Source: AWTP1-13 sp963827545 (GTDB taxonomy: Bacteria; Pseudomonadota; Alphaproteobacteria; Rhizobiales; Hyphomicrobiaceae). From it: DNA of 64,000 nucleotides. Where the stretch lies: assembly GCA_963827545.1 (NCBI GenBank), contig CAWHBI010000028.1, positions 186,001-250,000 of the forward strand, written 5' to 3'. How positions within the stretch are numbered: the stretch's first letter is position 1; the number at the start of each line of letters is the position of its first letter. Below the pieces are notes generated by a model that saw only the letters and a program-made list of their open reading frames with translations, was not told where the DNA came from and searched no databases. A program made the translations under genes and the position numbers. Shown piece after piece: positions 49,166-58,471 of this stretch.

Positions 49166-51655
49166 TCAAGCGTTGCCGCCGACGGCGGCAGGCTCGGGTT
49201 GCTGCTGCTGCGCGGGTCGTTCCGACCTGGCACCGACCACGGGCAGCGTGATGCGGATCAGAGCGCCGTGCGTGCGGCCCGGCGCCGGCGGGGCGTCATC
49301 CAGCGTCAGCGTCCCGTTGTGCTGCTCTACGCTCTTCTGCACGATGGCGAGGCCGAGCCCCGTTCCCTTGCTGCCCTTGGTGGTGACATAGGGCTCGAGC
49401 AGGCGGTTGCGGTTGTGCTTGGGCAGGCCCGCCGCATTGTCGATGATCTCGATGTCGACCCGATCGGCGCGGCGACGCACGCTCGTCTCGATGCGGCCGC
49501 TCCAGCCGGCCTCCCGCTCGGGGTTGGCGGCGTAGGTCTGGATCGCCTCCTGGGCGTTCTTCACCAGGTTGATGACGGCCTGGGAAATCAGGCGGCGGTC
49601 GCAGGAGACGATGATCGGTTCCTTGCCGACCTTGGTCTCGAAGGCGATGTCGCTGCCCGACATCTGCCGGTCGAGCACCGCGGCCTTCACGACATCGCGG
49701 ATGTCCTGCTCCTCCATTTGCGGCTTCGGCGAGCGGGCAAAGGCGGAGAACTCGTCGACCATGCGCGTGACGTCGCCGACCTGACGGATGATGGTCTCGG
49801 TGCAGCGGTCGAAGGTCTCGCGATCCTCCGTGATCACCTTGCCGTACTTGCGCCGGATGCGCTCGGCGGAGAGTTGTATGGGCGTGAGCGGGTTCTTGAT
49901 CTCGTGCGCAATGCGGCGTGCCACGTCGGCCCAGGCCGACGTGCGCTGCGCCGAGACCAGCTCGGTGACATCGTCGAACGTCACCACCGAGCCGTAGGCC
50001 TCCTCGCCCGGCGCCTGGCGGGTGACGCGCACGGCGAAATTGCGCTCCTCGCCGTCGATGACGAGCGTCACCTGGTTCTGGGGCCTGCCCTTGGCGCCGC
50101 CCTCGCTGCGCTCCTGGAGCAGGGCAGCGAACTCCGGCACCGCCTCGGCAAGCTCGCGGCCGACAAGGTCCGCCGAACTGCGTCCCAGCAGCTGCTCCGC
50201 CGAGCGGCTGGCGATGGTAATGCGTCCGTCGCGGTCGAGCCCGATCACGCCCGCCGATACGCCCGAGAGCACCGCCTCCATGAACTGGCGCCGTTCAGTG
50301 AGCTGGCTGTTGGCCGTGACGAGGTCGGTGCGCTGGCGCTCCAGCTCCTTCGTCATGGCGTTGAAATTCATCGACAGGCGACGCAGATCGCCTTCGCCGC
50401 GCTTGATCGGCAGCTCGACCGACAGGTTGCCGCGCGCCACCTCCTGTGCCGCGCTGATCAGGCGCCGGATCGGGGTCACGAACAGGCCGGCGAACCACAA
50501 CCCGACCCAGATGGCCGCGAGCAGGGCCGTGAGCGAGATCATGAAGTAGAGGAGGCCGTGCGCCAGCTCGAGCCCGCCGCGCGCCCGCCGCAGCTCCTCG
50601 TAGGCCGCGACGCCCTCGTGGGTCTGCCGCAGGTGCCGCACCACCTTGGGGTCGACGCCGCGCGCAACGTAGAGGTAGGAGTCGGGATAGTTGTGAAGCT
50701 TGGTGATGGCCGCGACGCGGCCACGCTGCGCATCGCGCACGAGGTGATCGGGCAGCAGGTCGTAGGGGATGTTCTCGCTGTCCAGCCCCTCGACCTTGAG
50801 AGGCATCAGCAGGGGGACATGTCCGGCCGCAGCCGAGCGAATGAGATGCGCGGGCGGCGTCACGTAGGGAATCCTGTCGTCCTCCAGCACCGCAACCTTC
50901 ACCTTGCCCGTACTGTCGATGAGATACGCCACCGGCAGATCGCGCAGGGCCGCCTGGCCGATCATCAGCTCGCGAAACTGGCGCTGGTCGCCGGCAACCT
51001 GTGCGGCCTCCTCGTCGAGGTCGCGCGCCATGTTGACGATGTCGGTGCGGATGACCTGGCCGTGCTCGAGGAGATAGGCATTCCCCACAACGAGGGAGTT
51101 GCGCACGATGGCCATGGTCTGCTGGTTGAACCAGCTGTCGAGCGCGCGCGAGAACGTGGTGGTCGCCGCAATGGCCAGCAACAGGGCGGGCAAGGCGGCG
51201 ATCAGGCTGAACAGAGCGACGATACGGGCATGGAGGCGCGCGCCCGCAACCTTCTTCTTCCAGGCGCGCCGCAGGCCGATCATCTGCGCGGCGATCACCA
51301 CCACCATGGCGACGACCAGCAGCACGTTGATGAACAGGGCGGCGAGGACCACCTCGTTGCGGGGCACGATCGGCGTGAGGCCTGTCAGGATCAGGTAGGT
51401 GGCGAGGCCAGAGACGACCGACAGGCTGACGACGATGAGCCCGGTCCAGAAGGCCCGATCGCTGGTGCCGGGCAGCGGCGGGGCATTCTCGGACAAGGGC
51501 TCGAGGGGGTCCGAAGGGGTGGGCGTGGTCCCGGGCCTGAACCACGCCCAGCCGTCCCGTGCCGCGGCGCCCAGCTGGCTTGCGGTCTTTCGCAGCGCTG
51601 CGGTCGCGCGGCCAGCCACGTCCTTGAGCGCAATGATGATTTGGTCCGTTTGCAC
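49166..51655 (-). CDS. ntrY: Sensor histidine kinase NtrY
   Basis: Membrane sensor partner of NtrX, about 830 residues. Several N-terminal spans, a large periplasmic sensor region, then HAMP (TPIRRLISAAQEVARGNL), PAS (AVLSGVSAGVIGLDRDGRI), HisKA with RIAHEIKNPLTPI, and HATPase with NLVKNAQEA and GTGLGLAIV. I prefer the GTG at 51655, because a frame to 51712 would put coding over an operator-like inverted repeat. The longer start remains possible. Normally directly downstream of ntrC; here about 12 kb separates them. Confidence 0.93.
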   Translation of the reverse strand: MQTDQIIIALKDVAGRATAALRKTASQLGAAARDGWAWFRPGTTPTPSDPLEPLSENAPPLPGTSDRAFWTGLIVVSLSVVSGLATYLILTGLTPIVPRNEVVLAALFINVLLVVAMVVVIAAQMIGLRRAWKKKVAGARLHARIVALFSLIAALPALLLAIAATTTFSRALDSWFNQQTMAIVRNSLVVGNAYLLEHGQVIRTDIVNMARDLDEEAAQVAGDQRQFRELMIGQAALRDLPVAYLIDSTGKVKVAVLEDDRIPYVTPPAHLIRSAAAGHVPLLMPLKVEGLDSENIPYDLLPDHLVRDAQRGRVAAITKLHNYPDSYLYVARGVDPKVVRHLRQTHEGVAAYEELRRARGGLELAHGLLYFMISLTALLAAIWVGLWFAGLFVTPIRRLISAAQEVARGNLSVELPIKRGEGDLRRLSMNFNAMTKELERQRTDLVTANSQLTERRQFMEAVLSGVSAGVIGLDRDGRITIASRSAEQLLGRSSADLVGRELAEAVPEFAALLQERSEGGAKGRPQNQVTLVIDGEERNFAVRVTRQAPGEEAYGSVVTFDDVTELVSAQRTSAWADVARRIAHEIKNPLTPIQLSAERIRRKYGKVITEDRETFDRCTETIIRQVGDVTRMVDEFSAFARSPKPQMEEQDIRDVVKAAVLDRQMSGSDIAFETKVGKEPIIVSCDRRLISQAVINLVKNAQEAIQTYAANPEREAGWSGRIETSVRRRADRVDIEIIDNAAGLPKHNRNRLLEPYVTTKGSKGTGLGLAIVQKSVEQHNGTLTLDDAPPAPGRTHGALIRITLPVVGARSERPAQQQQPEPAAVGGNA

Positions 51656-51684
51656 GGGAGTGCCGCTCTCATGAAGCAAAGCGA

Positions 51685-51709
51685 CCACACTGATCAATCG
51701 ACAGTGTGG
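51685..51709. promoter_or_regulatory. Inverted repeat at the 5' end of ntrY
   Basis: CCACACTG (51685-51692) and CAGTGTGG (51702-51709) are perfect 8-bp arms around 9 bp, about 30 bp upstream of the preferred ntrY start. The spacing and symmetry suit a dimeric regulator. The factor is unknown; autoregulation by NtrX is one guess. Confidence 0.4.
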
Positions 51710-51823
51710 CATTTTCGCGACATTGTGGCTTAGCCACTTGAGCGGCGGGCGTCAAGATGTGGATGGCGGCAGTGGTAAGCCCTTTGGACCGGGCGCCCCG
51801 TCGGGCCTAGCCTTTCTTCAGGT

Positions 51824-52330
51824 TCAGACGGTGCCTGGGCTGCGAGCCTGGAGGTAAAGGGCGATGGTGAGGGCGGCTGCCGCGGCCAGGCACGCGACCG
51901 TCCGCAGGTGGTTCCAGGCGGTCCAGTGGGTGAGGTAGCGGGTCCAGTAGCTGGCGCCTTCGGTGCTAGCTGGGTCCACGGCCGCCAAGGCATTGTTCAT
52001 CGGCACGTTGAACACGATCGTCACCAGGAACCCGCCGACGACGTAGAGCAGGCCGCCGGCCAGCATGAACAACGCCGCCGGATCATTCCACCGCGACAGC
52101 GCCGACACGGCCAGCAGGCCGCAGGCCGCGGCGGTGCCCATGAAGACGCTCAGGAAAACCGGATTGAGAATGACGCGGTTGATGGACTGCATGGCCGCGA
52201 TGGCGGCAGCCGGTGCAATGCGGGCAAGGGCTCCCATCACGGCAACAGAGAAAGCAAAGAAGAGGCCGGCCATCAGCCCACAGCCGAGGGCCGAAAGGAG
52301 GGTCAAAGCGAGGCGCAAACGATCGATCAT
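51824..52330 (-). CDS. DUF1772 family membrane protein
   Basis: 168 residues with four predicted spans and the DUF1772 pattern (GLMAGLFFAFSVAVM; NRVILNPVFLSVFMG; VFNVPMNNALAAVDP; THWTAWNHLRTVACLAAAAAL). Some relatives are anthrone oxygenase-like, but most have no known function. It stands alone between ntrY and a gene-free stretch. Confidence 0.85.
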   Translation of the reverse strand: MIDRLRLALTLLSALGCGLMAGLFFAFSVAVMGALARIAPAAAIAAMQSINRVILNPVFLSVFMGTAAACGLLAVSALSRWNDPAALFMLAGGLLYVVGGFLVTIVFNVPMNNALAAVDPASTEGASYWTRYLTHWTAWNHLRTVACLAAAAALTIALYLQARSPGTV

Positions 52331-52845
52331 TCGAGGTCTCCCTGTCGGAATTGGCGAAAATCATGGCGCGCCGGCGGGCGCGCGTGGGCGCAGCCTGCTG
52401 CGGCACGACATTCGGCGGTGCCGGAAGCTGCCGAAGCGGACGAAATCCACGGATGAGATGCGCTTGGCGCGATGTAGCCTTTTGCGAGGACAGTTGGCAC
52501 TTGCCCGTGTTCTTCGCACTCTGTTTTGCGGCCCTTGTGTTCACGTCGCGGGCACGGAGAATACCGGTCCGCAGCATCATCGCGCGAAAACGGAGCAGGC
52601 GCTGCCACGCGCGAGAAAGTCACAGAACGGTTGTTGCTTTACCACGAACACGCTGGAGTATAGGGTAGCTCATCACGTCGAGACGTGCCGAGGTCTGCGT
52701 GCGGGCAGATAATTTCAGTGCCGTCGGCGGGCATCTCACTTGCTGACCGTTCATTTTTCGGTCTCGCAATCTCTGCAAGACAATTCATCCGTTCACGCAA
52801 TGCGTGGCGTGCGCTGCTGTGCGCTCACGCAACGGGGAGGTTACC
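52331..52845. other. Gene-free stretch upstream of the lipocalin-like gene
   Basis: About 515 bp between divergent genes. Codon patterns on both strands look random and no repeat or clear hairpin array was found. It must contain the promoters for the DUF1772 and lipocalin-like genes. Confidence 0.4.
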
Positions 52846-53346
52846 ATGAGGCGTACTTTGATTTCGGTCGCGGCTGGCGCACTTGCCCTAACGTTGGCTC
52901 AGCCGGTGCCAGCGCAGGATCTTGCGCAGCAGATCGTCGGCGTGTGGAAGGCGCGGAGCTTCGAGAACGTTGAACTCGACACGGGCAAGGCTATCAAGAC
53001 GTTCGGCGACAAACCGCAGAGCATCTACGTCTTCACGAAGGGCGGGAGCTTCTCCATCATCATCGCGCACGACGAGCGCAAGGCGCCCCCGACGGGTGTC
53101 TTGACGGACGAGGATCGTGTTCACCTTCACAAGACGATGGCGGCCAATGCCGGCACCTACAGGGTCGCGGGCGGCAAGGTCAGCTACACCTACACGATGG
53201 CGTCGAACGGGCTTTGGACCGGCACGACGCGGGAGAACGAAGTTAGTATCGTAGGCAACGTCATGACACAGAAGTCGCCCCAGGCCAAAGGCGTCGCGAC
53301 GGGCAAAATGATGCAGTTCACCGTCGTCCTCGATAGGGTTGAGTAG
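52846..53346 (+). CDS. Exported lipocalin-like domain protein
   Basis: 166 residues with a clear signal peptide (MRRTLISVAAGALALTLAQP, cleavage near PVPAQ). The mature part resembles lipocalin-like domain proteins, small barrels opening with IVGVWKARSFENVE and closing with MMQFTVVLDRVE. SD GGGGAGG precedes the ATG. Periplasmic, ligand unknown. Confidence 0.75.
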   Translation: MRRTLISVAAGALALTLAQPVPAQDLAQQIVGVWKARSFENVELDTGKAIKTFGDKPQSIYVFTKGGSFSIIIAHDERKAPPTGVLTDEDRVHLHKTMAANAGTYRVAGGKVSYTYTMASNGLWTGTTRENEVSIVGNVMTQKSPQAKGVATGKMMQFTVVLDRVE

Positions 53347-53706
53347 TTTTCGGCGGCTGGTCCGAGGCGGCTTAGATTGCTTCGGCAGGTGGTGGGGAAC
53401 GCACGCCTGGTTAACCGCGCGTCTGGCCGAAGACTTCATCTTCGAGTCTTGTCACGCGCGTTTCGAGCTTGTCGTGCTTCTTGCCGCGGCACAGCGTGCC
53501 GAACTTTGCGATCGGGACACTAGAAGGATCGCTTCGGATTAAATCACTCTGCCTCAGCTGCAACGTGGCGGCCGAAGCGTGAATCCTGCTCTATTCATGG
53601 ACTTGAGAGCAAGATTCACGTTCCATGATCGAAGCGAAGCGCTTCGATCAGAAACGATCTTGCTCTAGAACTCGCGGCGGCACACCTGGGGAAATGCCGC
53701 CTGCGC
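53347..53706. other. Intergenic region with dispersed repeat and a possible gene remnant
   Basis: Holds repeat copy A (53532-53668). Next to it, on the minus strand, is a short stop-ended reading (about 53520 down to 53411). It has sensible content such as KFGTLCRGKKHDKLETR and LEDEVFGQTRG but no start codon. It may be the tail of a gene cut by the repeat. Confidence 0.35.
53532..53668 (+). repeat. Dispersed repeat, copy A (about 137 bp)
   Basis: Shares most of its length with the reverse complement of 60532-60666. Shared blocks include GGCGGCCGAAGCGTGAATCC, TGCTCTATTC, ACGTTCCATGATCGAAGC and the end TTGCTCTA. Contains the palindrome GATCGAAGCG-AAG-CGCTTCGATC. Confidence 0.75.
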
Positions 53707-56700
53707 TCACCAGCGCACCAGCACGTAGTCCTCGGCATCGCGGCCCTTGAAGTACTGCGGCTCCTGCTCTCCCTTCATGGACTTGGCCAGCTCGTCGACG
53801 CGCTTGAGCACGTAGGTGGCCAGCTCCTTGGTCGAGATCTGCCGCTTGGCGCCGAGGCCGCCCTTGCCTTCCAGTCCCTCGACCACCGCATAGGTGAAGA
53901 GACCGTGGCCGAGGGAGGCGTCCTCCAGCGCCTCCTGGTCGAAACGGGCGGCGGTGTAGGCGATGATGTTGGCGTGGTAGGCGGCGTTGCCGAGGCGCTG
54001 GTTGTAGGCGTTGCCGGAATGGCAGGTGTCGACGAACAGCAATCGGCGGCCCTTGGCGGCCTCGACCGCGCTCTGCAGCACCTGCCAGGGCACCACGGTG
54101 GAGCCGCGCAGCGCGCCGCCGGTGAACTCCGCGTTGGTGGGCAGGAAGCGGTAGTCGGGCCCCTCGTTCTTGCCGTGGCCGGCGATGAACAGCACGACCG
54201 TGTCGGTTTCCTCCGCCTGGCGCAGCAGCTCCACCGCGTCGATGATGTTGCCGGCGGTCGGCGCATCCTTGGCATCGCCGCCGTTGACGAGCAGGCGCTT
54301 GACGACGCGGGCGTGGCCAGGCGCGAGGCGCTTCTCGATGGCCTCCGCCAGCTTGCGCGCGTCGGCCACGGAATAGGTGAGGTCGCAGCCGGCGCTGCCG
54401 CAGGCGTTGCCGAGGCCCTTGTACTCGTTCACCCCTATGGCGAGGATGTGCAGGGTGCCGCGCTTGTCGAGGCGGCCCTCCTCCTCGTGGGTCAGCACCA
54501 GGGTCTCGGCCTTCTCGCCGATGGCGTTGGTGAGCGTGATGCGCACCTCGTTGCGGCCTTGGGCCAGGGGCACGTCGAGAAGGCGCTCGCCGGCGCCGAA
54601 GCCGCCCGAGCCGGTGGGCGGGGTCAGGTCCTGGACCTGCCGGCCGTTGACCTGCACGCGGATGGCCCTGATGGGATCGGGTGTCGCCTCGATGGCGATC
54701 GCCACCGTCGCGCGGCCGCCACGCTGGGTCGATCCGCTGGACGGTGAGACGATTCGGAGCCGCGGCACGGGGCGCGCCAGCAGATCGACGAGCTTGAAGG
54801 ACGTGCCTGGGGCCTCCCGCACGGCCTGGTCAGCGGAGGCGAGGATGATGGCCTTCTCGACGATGTCGGGACGGTTCAGGTGCTGGCGCAGCTGGTCGGC
54901 GCCGACGTAGTCGGCGGCCTGGTCGGGCCCCTTGTTGATCTGCCAGCCGACGATCTTGTCGGCGCCCGGCGAGCCCGTGTAGTAGCCCTGCGGCGTCCAC
55001 ATCACCCACTCGCCGTCGGTGCCATGGAACAGGGTGACGATCAGCTCGCGCGTCTTGAGGTTCCACAGCCGCACGGTCTGGTCGGTCGCGCCCGACACCA
55101 GAAACCGGCCGTCGGGCGAGGGGGCAAGGTCACGCACCTGTCCGTAGTGACCGACGAAGTCGCCCAGTAGACGTCCGCTCAGGTCGTAGGCTCGGATGCT
55201 CGGGGTCGTGCCGATGACGATGGTCTGGCCGTCTGGCGTGAAACTGATGGGGCTCCCGGCGGAGCGATCGGTGCCGCCGAGGTCGATTTCGGCCTGCAGT
55301 TTGCCGTCCTTGGAAACCTCGAGGTAGCGCACGTTGACCGTGCCCGGAGTGGGACCGGCCTTGAAGGCGACCGACAACGGCCCATGCCGAGCCTTGCCGC
55401 GGCTCTCGTAATGCAGCTTGTCGAGGCTTACACCAGTTGTCTCGATTGTACCGAGCGGCTTGCCATCCGACGGCAGGCGCAGCCTGCGCGTCAGCCTGTC
55501 CACATGCTTTCCACCGGCCGCTGTCTCGCTCTTGTCCCCCCAGACGATCGAACGGCCTTCTTCCGCGAAAGCCACGCCTTGCACAGTCGTTCCTGAACTC
55601 TGCAGCGTCCTGATGGCCTTGCGCGTGTGCGCGTCCACGAGACGGATCAGGCTGTTGTAGCCGCCTGCCGCCAGGCGGCCGTCGGGACTGAAGGCCGTGC
55701 CGCCGTTGCACCGGGTGTAACTGGGATCGAACATGGTCAACGGCTTATCGTGCAGTTTGCCGTCATAGAGCTGCCGGCCCGTGGCGACCTCGTTGATCTG
55801 GCAACCTCCTTCGGTGCTGGTGGTAAGCAACCAGCGGCCGTCGGCGCTGAAGGCCACCGAGAAGATCTGCGCGGCGCCACGCAGCCCGCCGACCCAGACC
55901 GCCTCGCGCACAAAGGCGCCGGTGTGCGCGTCCCATAGCAGAACCCTGCCATCCGCGCTGCTCGACGCAATCAATGGTTCGGTAGGAGAGACAGCAACGG
56001 ATTCGACCCCTGCGAACCACGCGTCGGATTTCTCGGTTCGCTTGAGCCGTGCATCGAACTCCACTGCCGTCCGCTGAGCCGCGGCCTTGTGCTCCGTCAT
56101 TTCGGCGATCAGCTTGCCGTCGGCGGCGTTCCACAGCCGCAAGGTCTCATCCGCGCTGCCGGTGACGACGCGGTCGCCGCCATGGGTGAAAGCAACGGCC
56201 TTGATGGTCTTGGCATGTCCGGAAAGGCGCATGGCCTGCAGCTGCTTTGTCAGGTCCCAGACGATGGCGGTGTTGTCGCCGCTGCCGGAGATGAGCCGCT
56301 TGCCGTCGGGCGAAAAGGCCAATGCAAAGACAACGTTGTCGTGGCCCTTGAGCAGCGCCGCCATCTTACCAGTCGCGAAGTCGTGCAGGCGGACCGCCGA
56401 CGCAACGGCCCGATCGGCCGTACTGAGGTACCCTCCGACTGCCAGCCACCGGCCGTCGGGCGACAAAGCCATGGCGTAGATCGTTCCCCAGTCGCCGGGC
56501 GCCGATTCCCCACGGAAGATGCGCACGGTCTTGCCGGTCTCGATGTCCCACACCCTCACGGTCTTGTCGTTCGAGGCCGAGACGAGCTGCTTGCCGTCAG
56601 GCGTGACGGCCAGGTCGATGACCTTTGCCATATGGCCGCCGGTGTCGAGCATGAGCTGCGGCGCACTCTCGGCTCCGGCCACGAGCGCCCCGGGCCGCGC

Positions 56701-57072
56701 GCCGAGCGTCACCGAAACCGTCCTCTCCTTGCCGGCGCGCATCAGCCGCAACTTCACCACCGTGCCCGCGCCTTTCGCCATCAGGGCCGCTGTAAATCCG
56801 TTGCTGCTCTCCACCTCGAGGCCATCGAGCGTCGCGATCACATCGCCCGATTGAAGTCCCGCTGCCGCGCCGGGCGAGCCCCCGATGGGCTCGGTGACCT
56901 TGACACCTCTCGGCGCCTCCCAGCCGAGCTTGTCGGCCTCCTCCTTGGTCACGTTCTCTACGTTGACACCGAGCCAGCCCTGCTGCTTCTGCTCCTGCCC
57001 CAATGCCGAGCCGGCGATCAGCAGGGCAACAAGCCCAACCAGCGAGCGCCAAAACGTACGCATGAACCGCAT
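53707..57072 (-). CDS. Exported PDZ-WD40-caspase-like protein
   Basis: 1121 residues. A signal peptide (about 1-25, SLVGLVALLIAGSALG) is followed by a PDZ domain (about 30-125, AAAGLQSGDVIATLDGLEVES). A long WD40 region (about 145-690) follows, with repeats such as DGKQLVSASNDKTVRVWD, DGKRLISGSGDNTAIVWD and DGRFLVSGATDQTVRLWN. A linker with a possible Ig-like fold comes next, then a peptidase C14 caspase-like domain (about 885-1110). The catalytic pair is intact: H966 (IAGHGKNE) and C1017 (FVDTCHSGN). Export means it should act in the periplasm. Caspase-like proteins with WD40 propellers are known in bacteria, but their targets mostly are not. Not in an obvious operon. Confidence 0.88.
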   Translation of the reverse strand: MRFMRTFWRSLVGLVALLIAGSALGQEQKQQGWLGVNVENVTKEEADKLGWEAPRGVKVTEPIGGSPGAAAGLQSGDVIATLDGLEVESSNGFTAALMAKGAGTVVKLRLMRAGKERTVSVTLGARPGALVAGAESAPQLMLDTGGHMAKVIDLAVTPDGKQLVSASNDKTVRVWDIETGKTVRIFRGESAPGDWGTIYAMALSPDGRWLAVGGYLSTADRAVASAVRLHDFATGKMAALLKGHDNVVFALAFSPDGKRLISGSGDNTAIVWDLTKQLQAMRLSGHAKTIKAVAFTHGGDRVVTGSADETLRLWNAADGKLIAEMTEHKAAAQRTAVEFDARLKRTEKSDAWFAGVESVAVSPTEPLIASSSADGRVLLWDAHTGAFVREAVWVGGLRGAAQIFSVAFSADGRWLLTTSTEGGCQINEVATGRQLYDGKLHDKPLTMFDPSYTRCNGGTAFSPDGRLAAGGYNSLIRLVDAHTRKAIRTLQSSGTTVQGVAFAEEGRSIVWGDKSETAAGGKHVDRLTRRLRLPSDGKPLGTIETTGVSLDKLHYESRGKARHGPLSVAFKAGPTPGTVNVRYLEVSKDGKLQAEIDLGGTDRSAGSPISFTPDGQTIVIGTTPSIRAYDLSGRLLGDFVGHYGQVRDLAPSPDGRFLVSGATDQTVRLWNLKTRELIVTLFHGTDGEWVMWTPQGYYTGSPGADKIVGWQINKGPDQAADYVGADQLRQHLNRPDIVEKAIILASADQAVREAPGTSFKLVDLLARPVPRLRIVSPSSGSTQRGGRATVAIAIEATPDPIRAIRVQVNGRQVQDLTPPTGSGGFGAGERLLDVPLAQGRNEVRITLTNAIGEKAETLVLTHEEEGRLDKRGTLHILAIGVNEYKGLGNACGSAGCDLTYSVADARKLAEAIEKRLAPGHARVVKRLLVNGGDAKDAPTAGNIIDAVELLRQAEETDTVVLFIAGHGKNEGPDYRFLPTNAEFTGGALRGSTVVPWQVLQSAVEAAKGRRLLFVDTCHSGNAYNQRLGNAAYHANIIAYTAARFDQEALEDASLGHGLFTYAVVEGLEGKGGLGAKRQISTKELATYVLKRVDELAKSMKGEQEPQYFKGRDAEDYVLVRW

Positions 57073-57381
57073 CTCCCTCTCGAAGAGTGCAGAGTTACTT
57101 CACCAAGCGGTAAGCAATGTGACCGTCTGGCGGGCGCATGGCCCCACGCAGCTGTCCGTCCATTCGGTGTGGCATGTCGTCAACACGGGCCGCGAGAACC
57201 GCGCGCGGGAGTGTTGCACCCGCCGCCCTATCTTGGCTTGGGAATTGCCGACCAATGATGGCCAGGGCCGACGGTCATGCTATGCGCGCTTGTACAGGAT
57301 GACAGCGGGAATTTTGCGCCGGCCGGGCACGACGCGAAGACAATCTCCGGCTGGCGGGTGTCGGAGCAGCTGTCGATTGGG
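57073..57381. other. Short gene-free stretch
   Basis: About 310 bp between two minus-strand genes, carrying the caspase-protein promoter and the 3' region of the lipoprotein gene. No motif stands out. Confidence 0.4.
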
Positions 57382-57666
57382 TTAGAAAACGCAAACGCCG
57401 TCCAAAGGGTTGGCCAGTGGATGCCGGCACGCCCATTTGTAGCCGCGCCTCGCCATGCAGCCTTCCATCGCCGCGACCATCAAGTCATGGCGCTGGGGTT
57501 TGGGGGATGCGGCTCCCACCTGTTCAGCCGCGTCTCTGCATCGCGCAACTATGGACTGAAACGCTGCATCGACCGGCCGGCCATCAGCGCGCATCCAAGT
57601 CATCCCTGGTTCGGTGACGCAGCCCGTCAACGCTGCACTGACAGCAACCACTCCGAACCAGCGCAT
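57382..57666 (-). CDS. Small lipoprotein
   Basis: 94 residues. ATG at 57666 with GAGGGG as SD. A short signal peptide ends in the lipobox SAALTGC, so the mature N-terminal cysteine should be lipidated. The mature part contains VARCRDAAEQ and MEGCMARRGYKW, a cysteine-plus-RGY pattern I associate with several small alphaproteobacterial lipoproteins. Function unknown. Same strand as the caspase gene 309 bp downstream. Confidence 0.75.
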   Translation of the reverse strand: MRWFGVVAVSAALTGCVTEPGMTWMRADGRPVDAAFQSIVARCRDAAEQVGAASPKPQRHDLMVAAMEGCMARRGYKWACRHPLANPLDGVCVF

Positions 57667-58314
57667 GCTACCCCTCGGGCACCGAAACACTGCGTCGCCT
57701 CATGTGGCGAGAGTGATCCGAGCCGCCCTGATGCCCCTCTCGGATCGTGGCGTGCCACCACGCACGAAACTCTTGCCGTCCCCACGGCCCCCAGCAATAC
57801 TCCCACTATGCCTTTGAGGGAGAAGAAAAAATGTAGCCTGCCCGACACAGGCAGATGAGAAAAATGGTCGGTGCCAGCGTCCAAGACGAGGCCAATCAAT
57901 AGGGCGTAGTCGATGAAAGAAGCGCGGCGCCGTTCCCGCCGGACGCGATCCTGCAATACTTTGAACCACACGCTCACACCGCCACCCAATCCTCCGTTCC
58001 GCCCTGCAATGGCAAAGCCTGACGCGATGCCTACTGCATCTGTCAGGTTCCCGTCAGATTCATCCCGACTGTTGCACAAGAGTGACAGCATTTGGACAAG
58101 CTTGCTGTTACAAGACGTCATTGTGGATGAAGGAATTGTTGGTGCGGGAAAGGAGAGATTAGACACTGCGTACTTCTCTTTCAGTTTCGGTAGCACGTAT
58201 TGTTGACGCTACCAGCCTTGAGTTCGGACTAACGCAAACTAGGAGCCGGACATTAGTACCGGCTCCTCTGTTTGTTCTCTCCAGAAACTATGCTTATTCT
58301 AAGGGAGACTTCGG
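57667..58314. other. Intergenic region with a possible broken small membrane gene
   Basis: No full-length gene. On the minus strand, 57971-57806 could encode a small protein if one base were removed near FIDYALLIGL. It would read on into SWTLAPTIFLICLCRAG, a hydrophobic span, and stop. GTG start, no firm SD. On the plus strand a terminator-like hairpin sits at 58241-58279. Confidence 0.3.
58241..58279 (+). terminator. Rho-independent terminator-like hairpin
   Basis: AGGAGCCGG (58241-58249) pairs perfectly with CCGGCTCCT (58259-58267), 9-nt loop, then CTGTTTGTTCT. The T tract is broken, so moderate strength. It lies 48 bp before the next small gene, on the same strand. Confidence 0.6.
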
Positions 58315-58447
58315 ATGATTGCATTTTTTGGTTGGTCCCGCCATAGGCCTGGGCGGTGTTGCTTTGATGCTCACCTTAGTTGAGGGCCTGGCGCTGACCG
58401 TCGTCATTGCGGTGCTGGCCGAACGGTATCTCTTCCCAATGTCATGA
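58315..58447 (+). CDS. 43-residue small membrane protein (one-base frameshift)
   Basis: ATG with GGGAG upstream. As given the frame closes after about 22 codons. Removing one base at the T6GG run (58324-58331) gives MIAFFVGPAIGLGG, then VALMLTLVEGLALTVVIAVL, then AERYLFPMS and a stop. That is two hydrophobic helices or one long helix and a short polar end. The good SD and smooth restored frame make it a likely gene. No named family. Confidence 0.45.
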
Positions 58448-58471
58448 GACTGGCGCGCGGGGTTGCGCAGC

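Noticed and set aside
48887..51733. A 948-codon plus-strand open frame opposite ntrX and ntrY
   Set aside because: Antisense of the ntrYX genes. The translated sequence lacks any recognisable domain or start signal.
53339..53542. A 67-codon plus-strand frame starting at the lipocalin-like gene stop
   Set aside because: TTG start, no SD, and it runs into the dispersed repeat. The opposite strand has the more sensible residue pattern.
57627..58196. A 189-codon minus-strand frame upstream of the lipoprotein gene
   Set aside because: Only a short inner part looks protein-like, and only if a base is removed. The rest is low in coding character and overlaps the lipoprotein start.
57913..58206. 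A 97-codon plus-strand frame ending 35 bp before a terminator
   Set aside because: Position is attractive, but the translation looks random, with no hydrophobic or domain pattern and no SD.
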